Origin: Vibrio sp. SCSIO 43135
GTDB taxonomy: Bacteria > Pseudomonadota > Gammaproteobacteria > Enterobacterales > Vibrionaceae
Length of the DNA: 64,000 bases
Direction: 5' to 3'
NCBI RefSeq assembly: GCF_023716665.1
Contig: NZ_CP071859.1
Span: 496,001 to 560,000, forward strand
Shown piece by piece: positions 17,369-26,063 of the stretch. The number at the start of each line of letters is the position of its first letter. The first letter of the stretch is position 1. The translations under genes and the position numbers were made by a program. The notes under the pieces were generated by a model. The model did no database searches. It saw nothing but the letters and a program-made list of their open reading frames with translations, and was not told where the DNA came from.

Positions 17369-19642
17369 ATGTCGACAGAAATTACCTATGATGGCGTTGA
17401 ACAGCTGCCTATGCGCAGGTTCACCGAAGATGCCTACCTCAATTACTCTATGTACGTCATCATGGACCGTGCGTTGCCATATATTGGTGACGGTTTAAAG
17501 CCGGTTCAGCGACGTATTATTTATGCAATGTCGGAGCTTGGTCTTTCAGCCGCTGCGAAATACAAAAAATCTGCACGTACCGTTGGTGACGTTCTGGGTA
17601 AGTATCACCCACACGGTGACTCAGCGTGTTACGAAGCCATGGTATTAATGGCCCAGCCTTTCTCATATCGCTACCCATTGGTTGATGGCCAAGGTAACTG
17701 GGGTGCACCAGATGATCCTAAGTCATTTGCTGCGATGCGTTATACCGAAGCAAAACTATCTAAGTTTGCTGAGGTACTGCTCGGTGAATTAGGTCAAGGC
17801 ACGGTTGAGTGGCAACCAAACTTTGATGGCACAATGAAAGAGCCACAAATGTTACCAGCTCGCTTACCTCATATCTTACTCAATGGTGTGACAGGTATTG
17901 CGGTTGGTATGGCAACGGATATTCCTCCACACAATGTGAGAGAAGTAGCCGATGCGACCATCCACTTAATCGATAATCCGAAATCAGAACTTCCAGATGT
18001 GATGGAATTTGTTCAAGGGCCGGATTATCCGACTGAAGCAGAAATCATTTCTCCAAAGTCGGACATTGAAAAGATTTATCGCACTGGCCGTGGCAGCATC
18101 AAGATGCGCGCAGTCTGGCATAAAGAAGGTTCTGACATCGTTATCACCTCGCTACCTCACCAAGTGTCTGGTGCGAAACTGCTAGAGCAAATTGCTAACC
18201 AAATGCGAGCCAAAAAGCTGCCAATGGTTGATGACTTGCGTGATGAATCTGATCACGAGAACCCGACTCGAATTGTGGTAGTGCCACGTTCGAATCGAAT
18301 CGATTGCGATCAGTTGATGAACCACCTCTTTGCTTCTACTGATTTAGAGAAAAGCTTCCGCGTTAACTTGAACATGATCGGTCTAGACAACCGACCTCAA
18401 GTAAAAGGTTTAGTACAGATTCTATCGGAGTGGATTGAATTCCGTCGTACAACCGTTCGTCGTCGTTTACAGCACCGTTTAGATAAAGTGCTTGCTCGCC
18501 TACATATCTTAGAAGGCTTGTTGGTTGCTTACTTAAACCTTGATGAAGTCATTGAAATAATTCGTACTGAAGACGACCCTAAAGCTGTGCTTATGGAACG
18601 ATTCGGTATTACTGATATTCAAGCTGATGCCATTTTGGATACTAAACTTCGTCATCTTGCTAAGTTAGAAGAGATGAAGATCCGTGGTGAGCAAGATGAG
18701 CTGGAAAAAGAGCGCGAAAAACTTGAATTGCTGCTTGGTTCTGAGCGTCGTTTAAATACGCTGCTGAAGAAAGAGATTAAAGCCGATGCAGAGAAGTATG
18801 GCGATGACCGTCGCTCTCCGTTAGTAGAAAGAGCGGAAGCGAAAGCGCTAACAGAGCGCGACTTGGTGCCAAGTGAACCTATTACGGTTGTGCTTTCTGA
18901 GAAAGGTTGGATTCGTCATGCTAAAGGGCATGAGGTTGATGCAGAAGGCTTGAACTACAAGTCGGGTGATAAGTATATGGCTCATGCTCGAGGTAAGAGC
19001 AATCAACAAGCTGTATTCCTTGGTAGTGATGGTCGAAGTTACTCACTTGAGTCTCATTCGTTGCCGTCGGCACGTAGTCAAGGTGAGCCTATTACTGGCC
19101 GTTTAAACATCAGTGCTGGAACCAGTATTCGCCAAGTGATTATGGGCGAAGAAGAGCAACTATGGTTAGTGGGTTCCGATGCGGGTTATGGCTTTGTATG
19201 TAAAGGCTCAGACTTACTGTCTAAAAACCGCAGTGGTAAAGCTCTAGTGAACCTACCTCAAAGCTCAGAGATCATGGCTCCAGATGCTATTACGGATTTA
19301 GATAGTGATGAAATCTTAGCGATTACTAACCAAGGTAGAATGTTGTTGTTCCCAATTAAAGACTTACCTCAATTAAGTAAAGGTAAGGGGAACAAGATCA
19401 TTAATATCCCTGCAGCGAAAGCGAAAGAGCGTGAGGAATTTGTTTCTCACCTAATAGCGTTACCACAAGGTGTCTCAATTACGCTATATGCTGGTAAGAG
19501 AAAGTTAGGGTTAAAACCTGCAGACTTGGAGAACTTCCGTGGTGAGCGAGGACGTCGTGGTGCTTTATTACCGAGAGGGCTACAAAGAGTTACTCGCATT
19601 GAAATCGATGCTGATTCAGCGCCTGACGTTGAAGCAGAATAA
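17369..19642 (+). CDS. parC: DNA topoisomerase IV subunit A
   Basis: A 757-residue DNA-cleaving subunit. The active-site tyrosine is Tyr125 (in [10 protein letters not shown]), equivalent to E. coli Tyr120. The quinolone-determining region reads [10 protein letters not shown], with Ser85 and Glu89 matching the susceptible E. coli residues Ser80 and Glu84. The C-terminal beta-pinwheel (about 490-757) lacks the GyrA box, which separates it from gyrase. It follows parE with a 3-bp gap and ends before a strong bidirectional terminator. Confidence 0.98.
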   Translation: MSTEITYDGVEQLPMRRFTEDAYLNYSMYVIMDRALPYIGDGLKPVQRRIIYAMSELGLSAAAKYKKSARTVGDVLGKYHPHGDSACYEAMVLMAQPFSYRYPLVDGQGNWGAPDDPKSFAAMRYTEAKLSKFAEVLLGELGQGTVEWQPNFDGTMKEPQMLPARLPHILLNGVTGIAVGMATDIPPHNVREVADATIHLIDNPKSELPDVMEFVQGPDYPTEAEIISPKSDIEKIYRTGRGSIKMRAVWHKEGSDIVITSLPHQVSGAKLLEQIANQMRAKKLPMVDDLRDESDHENPTRIVVVPRSNRIDCDQLMNHLFASTDLEKSFRVNLNMIGLDNRPQVKGLVQILSEWIEFRRTTVRRRLQHRLDKVLARLHILEGLLVAYLNLDEVIEIIRTEDDPKAVLMERFGITDIQADAILDTKLRHLAKLEEMKIRGEQDELEKEREKLELLLGSERRLNTLLKKEIKADAEKYGDDRRSPLVERAEAKALTERDLVPSEPITVVLSEKGWIRHAKGHEVDAEGLNYKSGDKYMAHARGKSNQQAVFLGSDGRSYSLESHSLPSARSQGEPITGRLNISAGTSIRQVIMGEEEQLWLVGSDAGYGFVCKGSDLLSKNRSGKALVNLPQSSEIMAPDAITDLDSDEILAITNQGRMLLFPIKDLPQLSKGKGNKIINIPAAKAKEREEFVSHLIALPQGVSITLYAGKRKLGLKPADLENFRGERGRRGALLPRGLQRVTRIEIDADSAPDVEAE

Positions 19643-19655
19643 ACGCTAGATAAAA

Positions 19656-19690
19656 ATAAACCCCGCTACATATAGCGGGGTTTATTTTTT
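19656..19690. terminator. Bidirectional terminator between parC and degS
   Basis: Stem AAACCCCGCTA / TAGCGGGGTTT with loop CATA, A-rich on one side and T-rich on the other, placed between the convergent stop codons. Confidence 0.93.
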
Positions 19691-19700
19691 GTGAAGAAGT

Positions 19701-20762
19701 TTAGCGTGTGTCTTCAGCAATCGTAACTGGGAGTGTCATCTCTTCTCCCTTACGTAGAACCAAAACATCGACGGTGGTACCAGGCCTTAGATTTGTGACA
19801 ATATCTAATACACTTTGTCGACCATTCACTTTTTGTCCATCAATCTTCAAGATAATGTCTCTTTCCTCGAACCCTGCCTCTGCACCAGGGCCTTGTGGGT
19901 CGACACCTAGAACAATAATTCCGCCGACATGTTCACTACCGAGTAAGCGAGATGTTACTGAATTGATATCCTGTCCGTCTAAACCTATGTAACCACGAAT
20001 CACTCGGCCATCTGCGATGATTTTTTCCATAATTTTATTGGCCAGAGGGAAAGGTATTGCAAAAGAGATCCCGTACGTTTCTAGTTCTGTTGCTTGCTGG
20101 AAAGACGCAGTATTAATACCAACAAGCTCACCTTGAGTGTTTACCAGAGCACCACCAGAGTTACCTTCGTTGATCGCTGCGTCAGTCTGAATGAAGGCTT
20201 GTCTGCCATCCATGCTGATAGAAGAGCGACCTGTCGCAGAGATAATTCCAAAGGTCGTGGTTTGTCCTAGGTTATATGGGTTACCAATAGCCAAAACAAC
20301 GTCGCCAACTTTGGCACTATAGTTGGGGTTGAGCGGAATGACAGGTAGGTTATCACCTTCGACCCGTAAAATTGCAATGTCAGTACGGCGGTCTTTTCCG
20401 ACTAATTGCGCGGCAGCGACTCGGCCATCTTGAAGTGCGACTACAATTTGATCTGCTTGAGCCACTACGTGGTAGTTCGTGATGATGTAGCCTTTCTCAC
20501 TAACAATAACTCCAGAACCTAGGCCTTGTGTAGAAAGCTTGGAACGATCGCTCTGAGAGTACTTACGGCTATATATGTTGACGACCGCAGGAGCTGCTTT
20601 ACGTACCGCATTATTAAATGAAATCTGTAAGGAAGCACCGTCGTTGACTGTACTTGTGGCCTCATTTGGCAAGATATTGGTGCGCAAGGAAGGTAGTGCG
20701 ACGAGTAGTAGAGCCGCGGTGGCAAGCCCCAAGACTACTGAACGCAACAAGAATTTCAGCAT
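19701..20762 (-). CDS. degS: Site-1 regulatory protease DegS
   Basis: A 353-residue inner-membrane-anchored periplasmic serine protease. It senses unfolded outer-membrane proteins through its single PDZ domain and cleaves the anti-sigma factor RseA to release sigma-E. One N-terminal transmembrane anchor (about 5-27) is followed by a trypsin-like domain with His in NYHVV, Asp in RRTDIAIL and Ser in NEGNSGGAL. One PDZ domain occupies about 255-345. The start at 20762 is preferred over an in-frame ATG ten codons upstream: GGGGAA precedes it and the product then begins like E. coli DegS, whereas the upstream ATG directly abuts its AAAGG. The gene is 142 bp downstream of degQ on the same strand, with the degQ terminator between. 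Confidence 0.95.
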   Translation of the reverse strand: MLKFLLRSVVLGLATAALLLVALPSLRTNILPNEATSTVNDGASLQISFNNAVRKAAPAVVNIYSRKYSQSDRSKLSTQGLGSGVIVSEKGYIITNYHVVAQADQIVVALQDGRVAAAQLVGKDRRTDIAILRVEGDNLPVIPLNPNYSAKVGDVVLAIGNPYNLGQTTTFGIISATGRSSISMDGRQAFIQTDAAINEGNSGGALVNTQGELVGINTASFQQATELETYGISFAIPFPLANKIMEKIIADGRVIRGYIGLDGQDINSVTSRLLGSEHVGGIIVLGVDPQGPGAEAGFEERDIILKIDGQKVNGRQSVLDIVTNLRPGTTVDVLVLRKGEEMTLPVTIAEDTR

Positions 20763-20854
20763 AGTTTCCCCAAAGTCGACGACAAAGCTCATCCTTTAAG
20801 TGCTTAAAACTAAAGCACCAAAACCCGAAGCATAGCATTAGAGCTCAAAATAAT

Positions 20855-20887
20855 AAAAGGGCAGCCTATAAACAGGTTGCCCTTTAC
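20855..20887 (-). terminator. degQ terminator
   Basis: On the minus strand AAAGGGCAACCT pairs with AGGCTGCCCTTT (one mismatched/wobble pair), then T-rich sequence. It is 18 bases after the degQ stop and upstream of degS, so degS should have its own promoter in the short remaining gap. Confidence 0.85.
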
Positions 20888-20904
20888 TAACTCGCTCGCG
20901 TTTT

Positions 20905-22272
20905 TTAGCGGATAACGAGGTAGATGGTTCTGTCGCCACGTTGGATATTTAGTGCAAGTATGCCAGGCTTCTTATCAATTATAGCTCTGAAGTCGGCAAG
21001 GTTTTTCACACGTTTACGGTTAACGCCGATGATAATATCGTTAGCTTCAAGTTGGTATGCTTGAGCATTTGAACCGTCTTCCACTGATGTCACTTTTACC
21101 CCTTGTACTTTATCGCTGTCGGTAGTGTTAGTGAGTTCAGCTCCAGCAAGGCCCTCATGCAATTTGTCGGCTGAGGTTTTATTGGTAAGTTGTTCGCCAA
21201 GAGTGACGTCGAACGTTTTTGATTTACCATCGCGAATCACGCCTAAGGTGATTTCTTTACCTGCTCCTAAGGTCGCGACCTTGGCTCTTAACTCGCCAAA
21301 GGTATTTATTTTCTTACCGTTAATTGAAACGATAATATCTCCGGCTTCAAGGCCTGCTTCGTCAGCAGCACTGTCTGGAACTACTTGGCTAACAAAGGCC
21401 CCTTTACTTGATTCATAACCTAATGCTTCAGCTAGCTCCGAAGTGATTTCTCCACCTTGAACGCCAAGCATGCCGCGTTTTACTTCACCAAACTCTTTGA
21501 TTTGCTCTGTGAGGTTCTTCATCATATTTGAAGGAATGGCAAAGCCAATACCAACGTTGCCGCCATTTGGACCTAAAATAGCGGTATTAATACCAATGAG
21601 TTCACCATTTAAGTTGACTAGTGCACCACCCGAGTTACCGCTGTTTATTGCGGCATCAGTTTGAATAAAGTTTTCGAAATTTTCTAAATTTAGTCCGCTG
21701 CGACCAAGTGCAGAAACTATGCCTGACGTTACGGTTTGGCCCAACCCAAATGGATTACCAATCGCTACGGTGAAATCACCGACACGTAATTTGTCAGAGT
21801 CCGCTACGCTGATTTGGGTAAGGTTCTTAGCGGTTTCAAGTTTGAGTAGTGCGATGTCCGAAAGCTGATCGCCACCGATCAGTTCAGCATCATATTCTCT
21901 GCCATCATGCAGTTTTACTCGGATTTTCTCAGCACCGTTTATTACGTGATAGTTTGTAACAATATGGCCTTTCTTCGCATCAATGATGACACCTGACCCC
22001 AACCCTCTAAACGGACGTTCTTGTACTTGCTCTGATGGAAAATCTGGACCAAAGAAGTAGCGAAACTGTTCTGGAAGTTGCTGGCGAGAAACCTGTGTGC
22101 CTTCCACTGCAATGCTAACAACGGCGGGCGTTACTTTCTCAAGCATTGGAGCAAGGCTAGGAAGCTGTTGGCCATCTACTGAAAGGGGGAGAGTAGCAGA
22201 GGCTTGAATGGGGGTGATGAGGCTACTTAAGCTTAACGATAGAACGGTTAAAGCAAGCAAAGGTTTTTTCAT
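20905..22272 (-). CDS. degQ: Periplasmic serine endoprotease DegQ (DegP/HtrA family)
   Basis: A 455-residue periplasmic protease-chaperone that degrades misfolded envelope proteins. The cleavable signal peptide ends near QASA (residue 26). The protease domain shows His in VTNYHVING, Asp in QLSDIALLK and Ser in NSGNSGGAL, and two PDZ domains follow (about 260-350 and 365-455). Two PDZ domains and a short LA loop fit DegQ better than DegP. Adjacency to degS is the usual degQ-degS arrangement. The long upstream hydrophobic leader with SLSLSSLITPIQA is a standard Sec signal. Confidence 0.95.
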   Translation of the reverse strand: MKKPLLALTVLSLSLSSLITPIQASATLPLSVDGQQLPSLAPMLEKVTPAVVSIAVEGTQVSRQQLPEQFRYFFGPDFPSEQVQERPFRGLGSGVIIDAKKGHIVTNYHVINGAEKIRVKLHDGREYDAELIGGDQLSDIALLKLETAKNLTQISVADSDKLRVGDFTVAIGNPFGLGQTVTSGIVSALGRSGLNLENFENFIQTDAAINSGNSGGALVNLNGELIGINTAILGPNGGNVGIGFAIPSNMMKNLTEQIKEFGEVKRGMLGVQGGEITSELAEALGYESSKGAFVSQVVPDSAADEAGLEAGDIIVSINGKKINTFGELRAKVATLGAGKEITLGVIRDGKSKTFDVTLGEQLTNKTSADKLHEGLAGAELTNTTDSDKVQGVKVTSVEDGSNAQAYQLEANDIIIGVNRKRVKNLADFRAIIDKKPGILALNIQRGDRTIYLVIR

Positions 22273-22381
22273 CGAATAACTCCTATGTGGTGTTTAACCG
22301 ACCTAGGCGCATTGTTGAATGCTAAAAAGTCGGTGCCAGTGAGAGTTATGACTTAAAAACCTTTGCAAAGTTCCTAACTGG

Positions 22382-22828
22382 TTAGGATGCTTTCGCCGTT
22401 ACGACTTCTGCGGAGTCGATAATTTCTTTCTGATGCTCTTTTAAAAGGCCAGTAGAACCGCTCGCATAATCTTTAGGTGCTTGTTCGATGCTATTCTCGA
22501 CGGTGTCTTGAGATTCATCGATTTTTTGCGGGATCTTATTTGCAAAAGGATTATCTTGGTCGGGTAGGTTAGGTAAGAGCTCAGAAGAGGTCTTAGCCAT
22601 ATGTTGATAAAGCTTGGTGTAATCTTTACCAAGAGTTTCTAGCATTTCAGCAGTTTGAGCGAAGTGGTCGGTCAGCTCTTGACGTTGTTGTTCAAGAGAG
22701 TATTTTGCTGCGTCGAGTTCTTTTTGAACCGATTTTTGTTTCTTGTAGTCAGGAGTAGTTAGGCGACAAATAATCACTCCAAGCACAGCACCGATTAGTA
22801 AGCCAACAATGGCGTAAATCCAAGGCAT
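22382..22828 (-). CDS. zapG: Cell division/envelope protein ZapG (YhcB, DUF1043)
   Basis: A 148-residue inner-membrane protein with one N-terminal transmembrane helix (about 3-22), then a long coiled coil (about 30-75) containing the family-conserved YTKLYQHMAKTSSELLP. The E. coli homologue YhcB/ZapG links envelope growth and division. The C-terminal tail is low-complexity and acidic. The gene is divergent from zapE, also as in enterobacteria, and lies upstream of degQ on the same strand with a 109-bp gap. The ATG at 22828 has GGAG about 7 bases upstream. Confidence 0.92.
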   Translation of the reverse strand: MPWIYAIVGLLIGAVLGVIICRLTTPDYKKQKSVQKELDAAKYSLEQQRQELTDHFAQTAEMLETLGKDYTKLYQHMAKTSSELLPNLPDQDNPFANKIPQKIDESQDTVENSIEQAPKDYASGSTGLLKEHQKEIIDSAEVVTAKAS

Positions 22829-22959
22829 AATTGCTCCTTATCGTTGTAATTTAACATGTGTGTTACCGAGTGGTTACACATGTTCAAGCCTCATGGTACT
22901 ATGAGATTCTGAGTCAATAAAGAAAAATACGTCTGTTCTGTTTAGCGGGTAATGCTGTC

Positions 22960-24063
22960 GTGACACCTAAAGAAAAATATCAAAACGATCTACTCACACT
23001 TGGTTTCCAGCGCGATGAGGCACAAGCTAATGCAGTGAATGCGCTTGATAATCTATACCATCAATTGGTTGATTATTTTAATGCACCAGTTCCTAATGTA
23101 AGTCGTTGGAAAAAGTTGCTTGGTAAGAAGCCAGATATGCCAGTCGCACCAAAGGGGCTCTATTTTTGGGGGGGCGTAGGCAGGGGGAAAACCTACTTGA
23201 TGGATTCTTTTTATGACGCACTGCCAACGCAAAAGAAAATGCGAGTGCATTTTCACCGCTTTATGTATCGAGTGCATGATGAACTCACGGCTTTAGGGGA
23301 TGTGAGTGATCCACTGGAGTTAGTGGCGGACAAGTTCAAATCTGAAACAGAGATCATTTGCTTTGATGAGTTCTTTGTATCGGATATTACAGACGCCATG
23401 ATCCTTGGGACTTTATTCCAAGCCTTGTTTGCTCGAGGGATTGTATTGGTCGCTACATCTAATATTCCACCTCACGACTTATATCGAAATGGTTTGCAGC
23501 GCGCTCGATTCTTGCCGGCTATTAAGCTCATCGAAACCAATTGTGTGGTGATGAACGTGGATAGTGGGGTTGATTACCGCCTTAGAACGCTAGAACAAGC
23601 TGAAATCTACCACTACCCATTAGACGAAGCGGCAACCAGTAATTTGTTCAGCTACTATTCCCAACTTGCTGGAGAGGGGAAAGCGAAAGAAACGTCGATC
23701 GAAATTAACCACCGCGAGATTGAAGTTGTCGAAGCATGTGACGGTGTTTTACATGCAACTTTTGAGCAGCTTTGTCAAAGTGCTCGCAGTCAAAATGATT
23801 ACATTGAAATGTCGCGTATTTATCACACGGTTTTATTGGCAGACGTAAAGCAAATGAGTGGTGTCATCGACGATGCAGCAAGGCGATTTATCGCTTTGGT
23901 CGATGAATTTTATGAGCGTAACGTTAAGTTAATTATTTCTGCTGAGGTGGCGTTAGAAGCACTATATACCTCAGGGCAGTTAGAATTTGAATTTAAGCGA
24001 TGCCAGTCACGTTTAATTGAAATGCAAAGTCATGATTACCTAGCGAAAGAGCACTTGGCTTAA
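22960..24063 (+). CDS. zapE: Cell division ATPase ZapE (AFG1-like)
   Basis: A 367-residue cytoplasmic P-loop ATPase that in E. coli associates with the late Z-ring. Walker A is GGVGRGKT at 71-78, Walker B is ICFDEFFV, and an arginine-finger region follows (NGLQRARFLPAI). The start is GTG at 22960; the nearby ATG at 22952 is out of frame. The family-typical N-terminal helix QANAVNALDNLYHQL follows the start. Length agrees with E. coli (375). No clear terminator follows; 243 bp later rplM begins with its own promoter. Confidence 0.95.
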   Translation: MTPKEKYQNDLLTLGFQRDEAQANAVNALDNLYHQLVDYFNAPVPNVSRWKKLLGKKPDMPVAPKGLYFWGGVGRGKTYLMDSFYDALPTQKKMRVHFHRFMYRVHDELTALGDVSDPLELVADKFKSETEIICFDEFFVSDITDAMILGTLFQALFARGIVLVATSNIPPHDLYRNGLQRARFLPAIKLIETNCVVMNVDSGVDYRLRTLEQAEIYHYPLDEAATSNLFSYYSQLAGEGKAKETSIEINHREIEVVEACDGVLHATFEQLCQSARSQNDYIEMSRIYHTVLLADVKQMSGVIDDAARRFIALVDEFYERNVKLIISAEVALEALYTSGQLEFEFKRCQSRLIEMQSHDYLAKEHLA

Positions 24064-24145
24064 CCCTTTTTCCGACCTAGGAAGAGTTGAACGAAAAAAA
24101 TCGTGATTTTGTTCAAAAAGAGGTGATTTTTTCTTCGCTCTTCTC

Positions 24146-24306
24146 TATAATCCTGCGACCTACCGTTACTGCTGGCCTCTAGTTATAGAGATTTTGTGTA
24201 ACTATGCCGAGAGTTGCCAACACTCGAAGGGGTGATGAATGGGGCTCTTAGACAGTGGGAACTAACTGTTCCTTAAGTGTAAATTTTTTAATAGGTAATT
24301 ATTAGC
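24146..24306 (+). promoter_or_regulatory. rplM-rpsI promoter (-10) and 5' leader
   Basis: A consensus -10 TATAAT at 24146-24151 is followed by a GC-rich discriminator and about 150 bases of leader before rplM. I see no good -35 element at the right distance. The leader contains possible stems (ACAGT/ACTGT around 24254-24272) and a T-rich tract just before the ribosome site. In E. coli L13 represses its own mRNA through the leader; a similar control here is inference. Confidence 0.55.
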
Positions 24307-24735
24307 ATGAAAACTTTCGTTGCTAAACCAGAAACTGTAAAACGCGACTGGTACGTTGTAGACGCTGAAGGTAAAACTCTAGGTCGTCTTGCAAGTGAAA
24401 TCGCTTCTCGCCTACGCGGTAAGCACAAAGCTGAATACACTCCACACGTAGACACTGGTGATTACATCATCGTTGTTAACGCGGAGAAAGTTACTGTAAC
24501 TGGTAACAAGGCTAAAGGTAAGATTTACTACCGTCACACTGAATTCCCTGGTGGTCTAAAATCAATCAGCTTCGAGAAGCTAATTGATCGTAAGCCAGAG
24601 ATGGCGCTTGAACTAGCTGTTAAAGGTATGTTACCACGTGGTCCTCTTGGCCGTGCTATGTACCGTAAGCTAAAAGTTTACGCTGGTACTGAGCACAACC
24701 ATGCTGCTCAACAACCAACTGTACTAGACATCTAA
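24307..24735 (+). CDS. rplM: 50S ribosomal protein L13
   Basis: A 142-residue protein of the large subunit, the same length as E. coli L13 and nearly identical in pattern ([20 protein letters not shown], then [24 protein letters not shown] in segments). It binds 23S rRNA early in assembly. Codon use is strongly biased, as in highly expressed genes. It is cotranscribed with rpsI, whose start lies 15 bases after the rplM stop. Confidence 0.98.
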   Translation: MKTFVAKPETVKRDWYVVDAEGKTLGRLASEIASRLRGKHKAEYTPHVDTGDYIIVVNAEKVTVTGNKAKGKIYYRHTEFPGGLKSISFEKLIDRKPEMALELAVKGMLPRGPLGRAMYRKLKVYAGTEHNHAAQQPTVLDI

Positions 24736-24750
24736 TTGGGGATTATGAAA

Positions 24751-25143
24751 ATGGCAGAGAATCAATACTACGGCACTGGCCGTCGCAAAAGCTCAGCAGC
24801 TCGTGTTTTCATCAAACCAGGCAGCGGTGAGATCGTAATCAACAAGCGTAGCCTTGATGTTTACTTCGGTCGTCCAACTTCTCGTATGGTTGTTAAGCAA
24901 CCTCTAGAGCTAGTTGAACTAACTGAGAAACTAGACCTTTACATCACTGTTAAAGGTGGTGGTATTTCTGGTCAAGCAGGTGCTATCCGTCACGGTATCA
25001 CTCGCGCACTAATGGAATACGATGAGTCTCTACGTCCTGCTCTACGTGCAGCTGGTTACGTTACTCGCGACGCTCGTTGCGTTGAGCGTAAGAAAGTTGG
25101 TCTACGTAAAGCACGTCGTCGTCCACAGTTCTCTAAGCGTTAA
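24751..25143 (+). CDS. rpsI: 30S ribosomal protein S9
   Basis: A 130-residue small-subunit protein whose C-terminal tail (RRRPQFSKR) reaches the P-site tRNA. The sequence from [15 protein letters not shown] onward matches E. coli S9 in length and motif. Of the in-frame starts at 24736 (TTG), 24745 (ATG) and 24751 (ATG), the last is chosen for homology and because GGGGA lies 8 bases before it. A strong terminator follows. Confidence 0.98.
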   Translation: MAENQYYGTGRRKSSAARVFIKPGSGEIVINKRSLDVYFGRPTSRMVVKQPLELVELTEKLDLYITVKGGGISGQAGAIRHGITRALMEYDESLRPALRAAGYVTRDARCVERKKVGLRKARRRPQFSKR

Positions 25144-25188
25144 TCTTCAATTCGAAGATTACGCTCCAGTTTCGACTGGATTGTGGTT

Positions 25189-25218
25189 CAAAAGCCTGGC
25201 AAATATGCCAGGCTTTTT
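25189..25218 (+). terminator. rplM-rpsI operon terminator
   Basis: Stem AAGCCTGGC / GCCAGGCTT with a short AT loop and a run of T, about 47 bases after the rpsI stop. Confidence 0.93.
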
Positions 25219-25469
25219 TGTTTTCTACGGCAAACAAAATCCCGCCCCCATTAATATTTCGTAATCCTTTCTTTTAATTATGTCCCTTTTGTGACCTAAC
25301 GAGCGAATTGCTTTATGGATGTTACAAAAAGGTAGCTTTATCTTGTCAAAAAGTAGGGTTTTATTTATCATTTGCCATCAAATAAATACAACTAAATTCG
25401 TATTTTGTTAGCCATGCTCTGTAAGCGGAATAACAATAATCCAAAAGGAGCAAATGGGAGAATGTTTGG
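25219..25469 (+). promoter_or_regulatory. petA upstream region
   Basis: AT-rich spacer holding the promoter of petABC, which I cannot place exactly. Near its end are two ribosome-site-like elements: AAAAGGAG before an out-of-frame ATG at 25454, and GGGAG 9 bases before the petA ATG at 25470. The first would drive a 12-codon frame (25454-25492) that overlaps the petA start. I see no clear FNR, ArcA or CRP dyad. Confidence 0.4.
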
Positions 25470-26063
25470 ATGAGCAATGCGCCTTTAAATAACGGTCGCA
25501 GACGTTTCTTAACCGCAACAACAGCTGTTGTTGGTGGTTTAGGTGCGGCTGCGGTTGCCGTGCCTTTTATTAAATCTTGGAACCCAAGTGAAAAAGCGAA
25601 AGCTGCCGGTGCCCCTGTTGAAGTTGACGTCAGTAAACTTGAAGAAGGGCAAATGGTTCGTGTTGAGTGGCGAGGTAAACCTGTATGGGTTGTACGTCGT
25701 GCTCAGTCTGTTGTTGATGGTCTTAAAGAGCTGGATGGAAAATTACGCGATCCGAGCTCTGGTGAAGAACAACAACCAGAATACGCACAAAACGCTTACC
25801 GCTCCATTAAGCCAGAGTACTTTGTAGCAGTTGGTATCTGTACTCACCTTGGCTGTTCCCCAACGTACTTACCAGATAGCTTTAGCGAGCAAGTTCAAGG
25901 TGTTAGGTCTGGTTTCTTCTGCCCTTGTCATGGCTCTAAGTTTGATATGGCTGGCCGTGTATTCCAAGGCGTTCCAGCTCCACTTAACCTAGTTGTTCCA
26001 AAACACATGTACTTGAGTGATACCAAGATCATCATCGGTGTTGACGAAACAGGGGAGGCATAA
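25470..26063 (+). CDS. petA: Cytochrome bc1 Rieske iron-sulfur subunit
   Basis: A 197-residue membrane-anchored periplasmic subunit that takes electrons from ubiquinol. It has a twin-arginine-type N-terminus (GRRRFLTATTAVVGG) whose hydrophobic part remains as the anchor. The 2Fe-2S ligands are in CTHLGC (Cys124, His126, Cys129) and CPCHGS (Cys151, Cys153, His154). The insert between residues 90 and 115 is polar, as in other proteobacterial proteins. The stop TAA shares its last A with the petB start, so translation is coupled. Confidence 0.97.
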   Translation: MSNAPLNNGRRRFLTATTAVVGGLGAAAVAVPFIKSWNPSEKAKAAGAPVEVDVSKLEEGQMVRVEWRGKPVWVVRRAQSVVDGLKELDGKLRDPSSGEEQQPEYAQNAYRSIKPEYFVAVGICTHLGCSPTYLPDSFSEQVQGVRSGFFCPCHGSKFDMAGRVFQGVPAPLNLVVPKHMYLSDTKIIIGVDETGEA

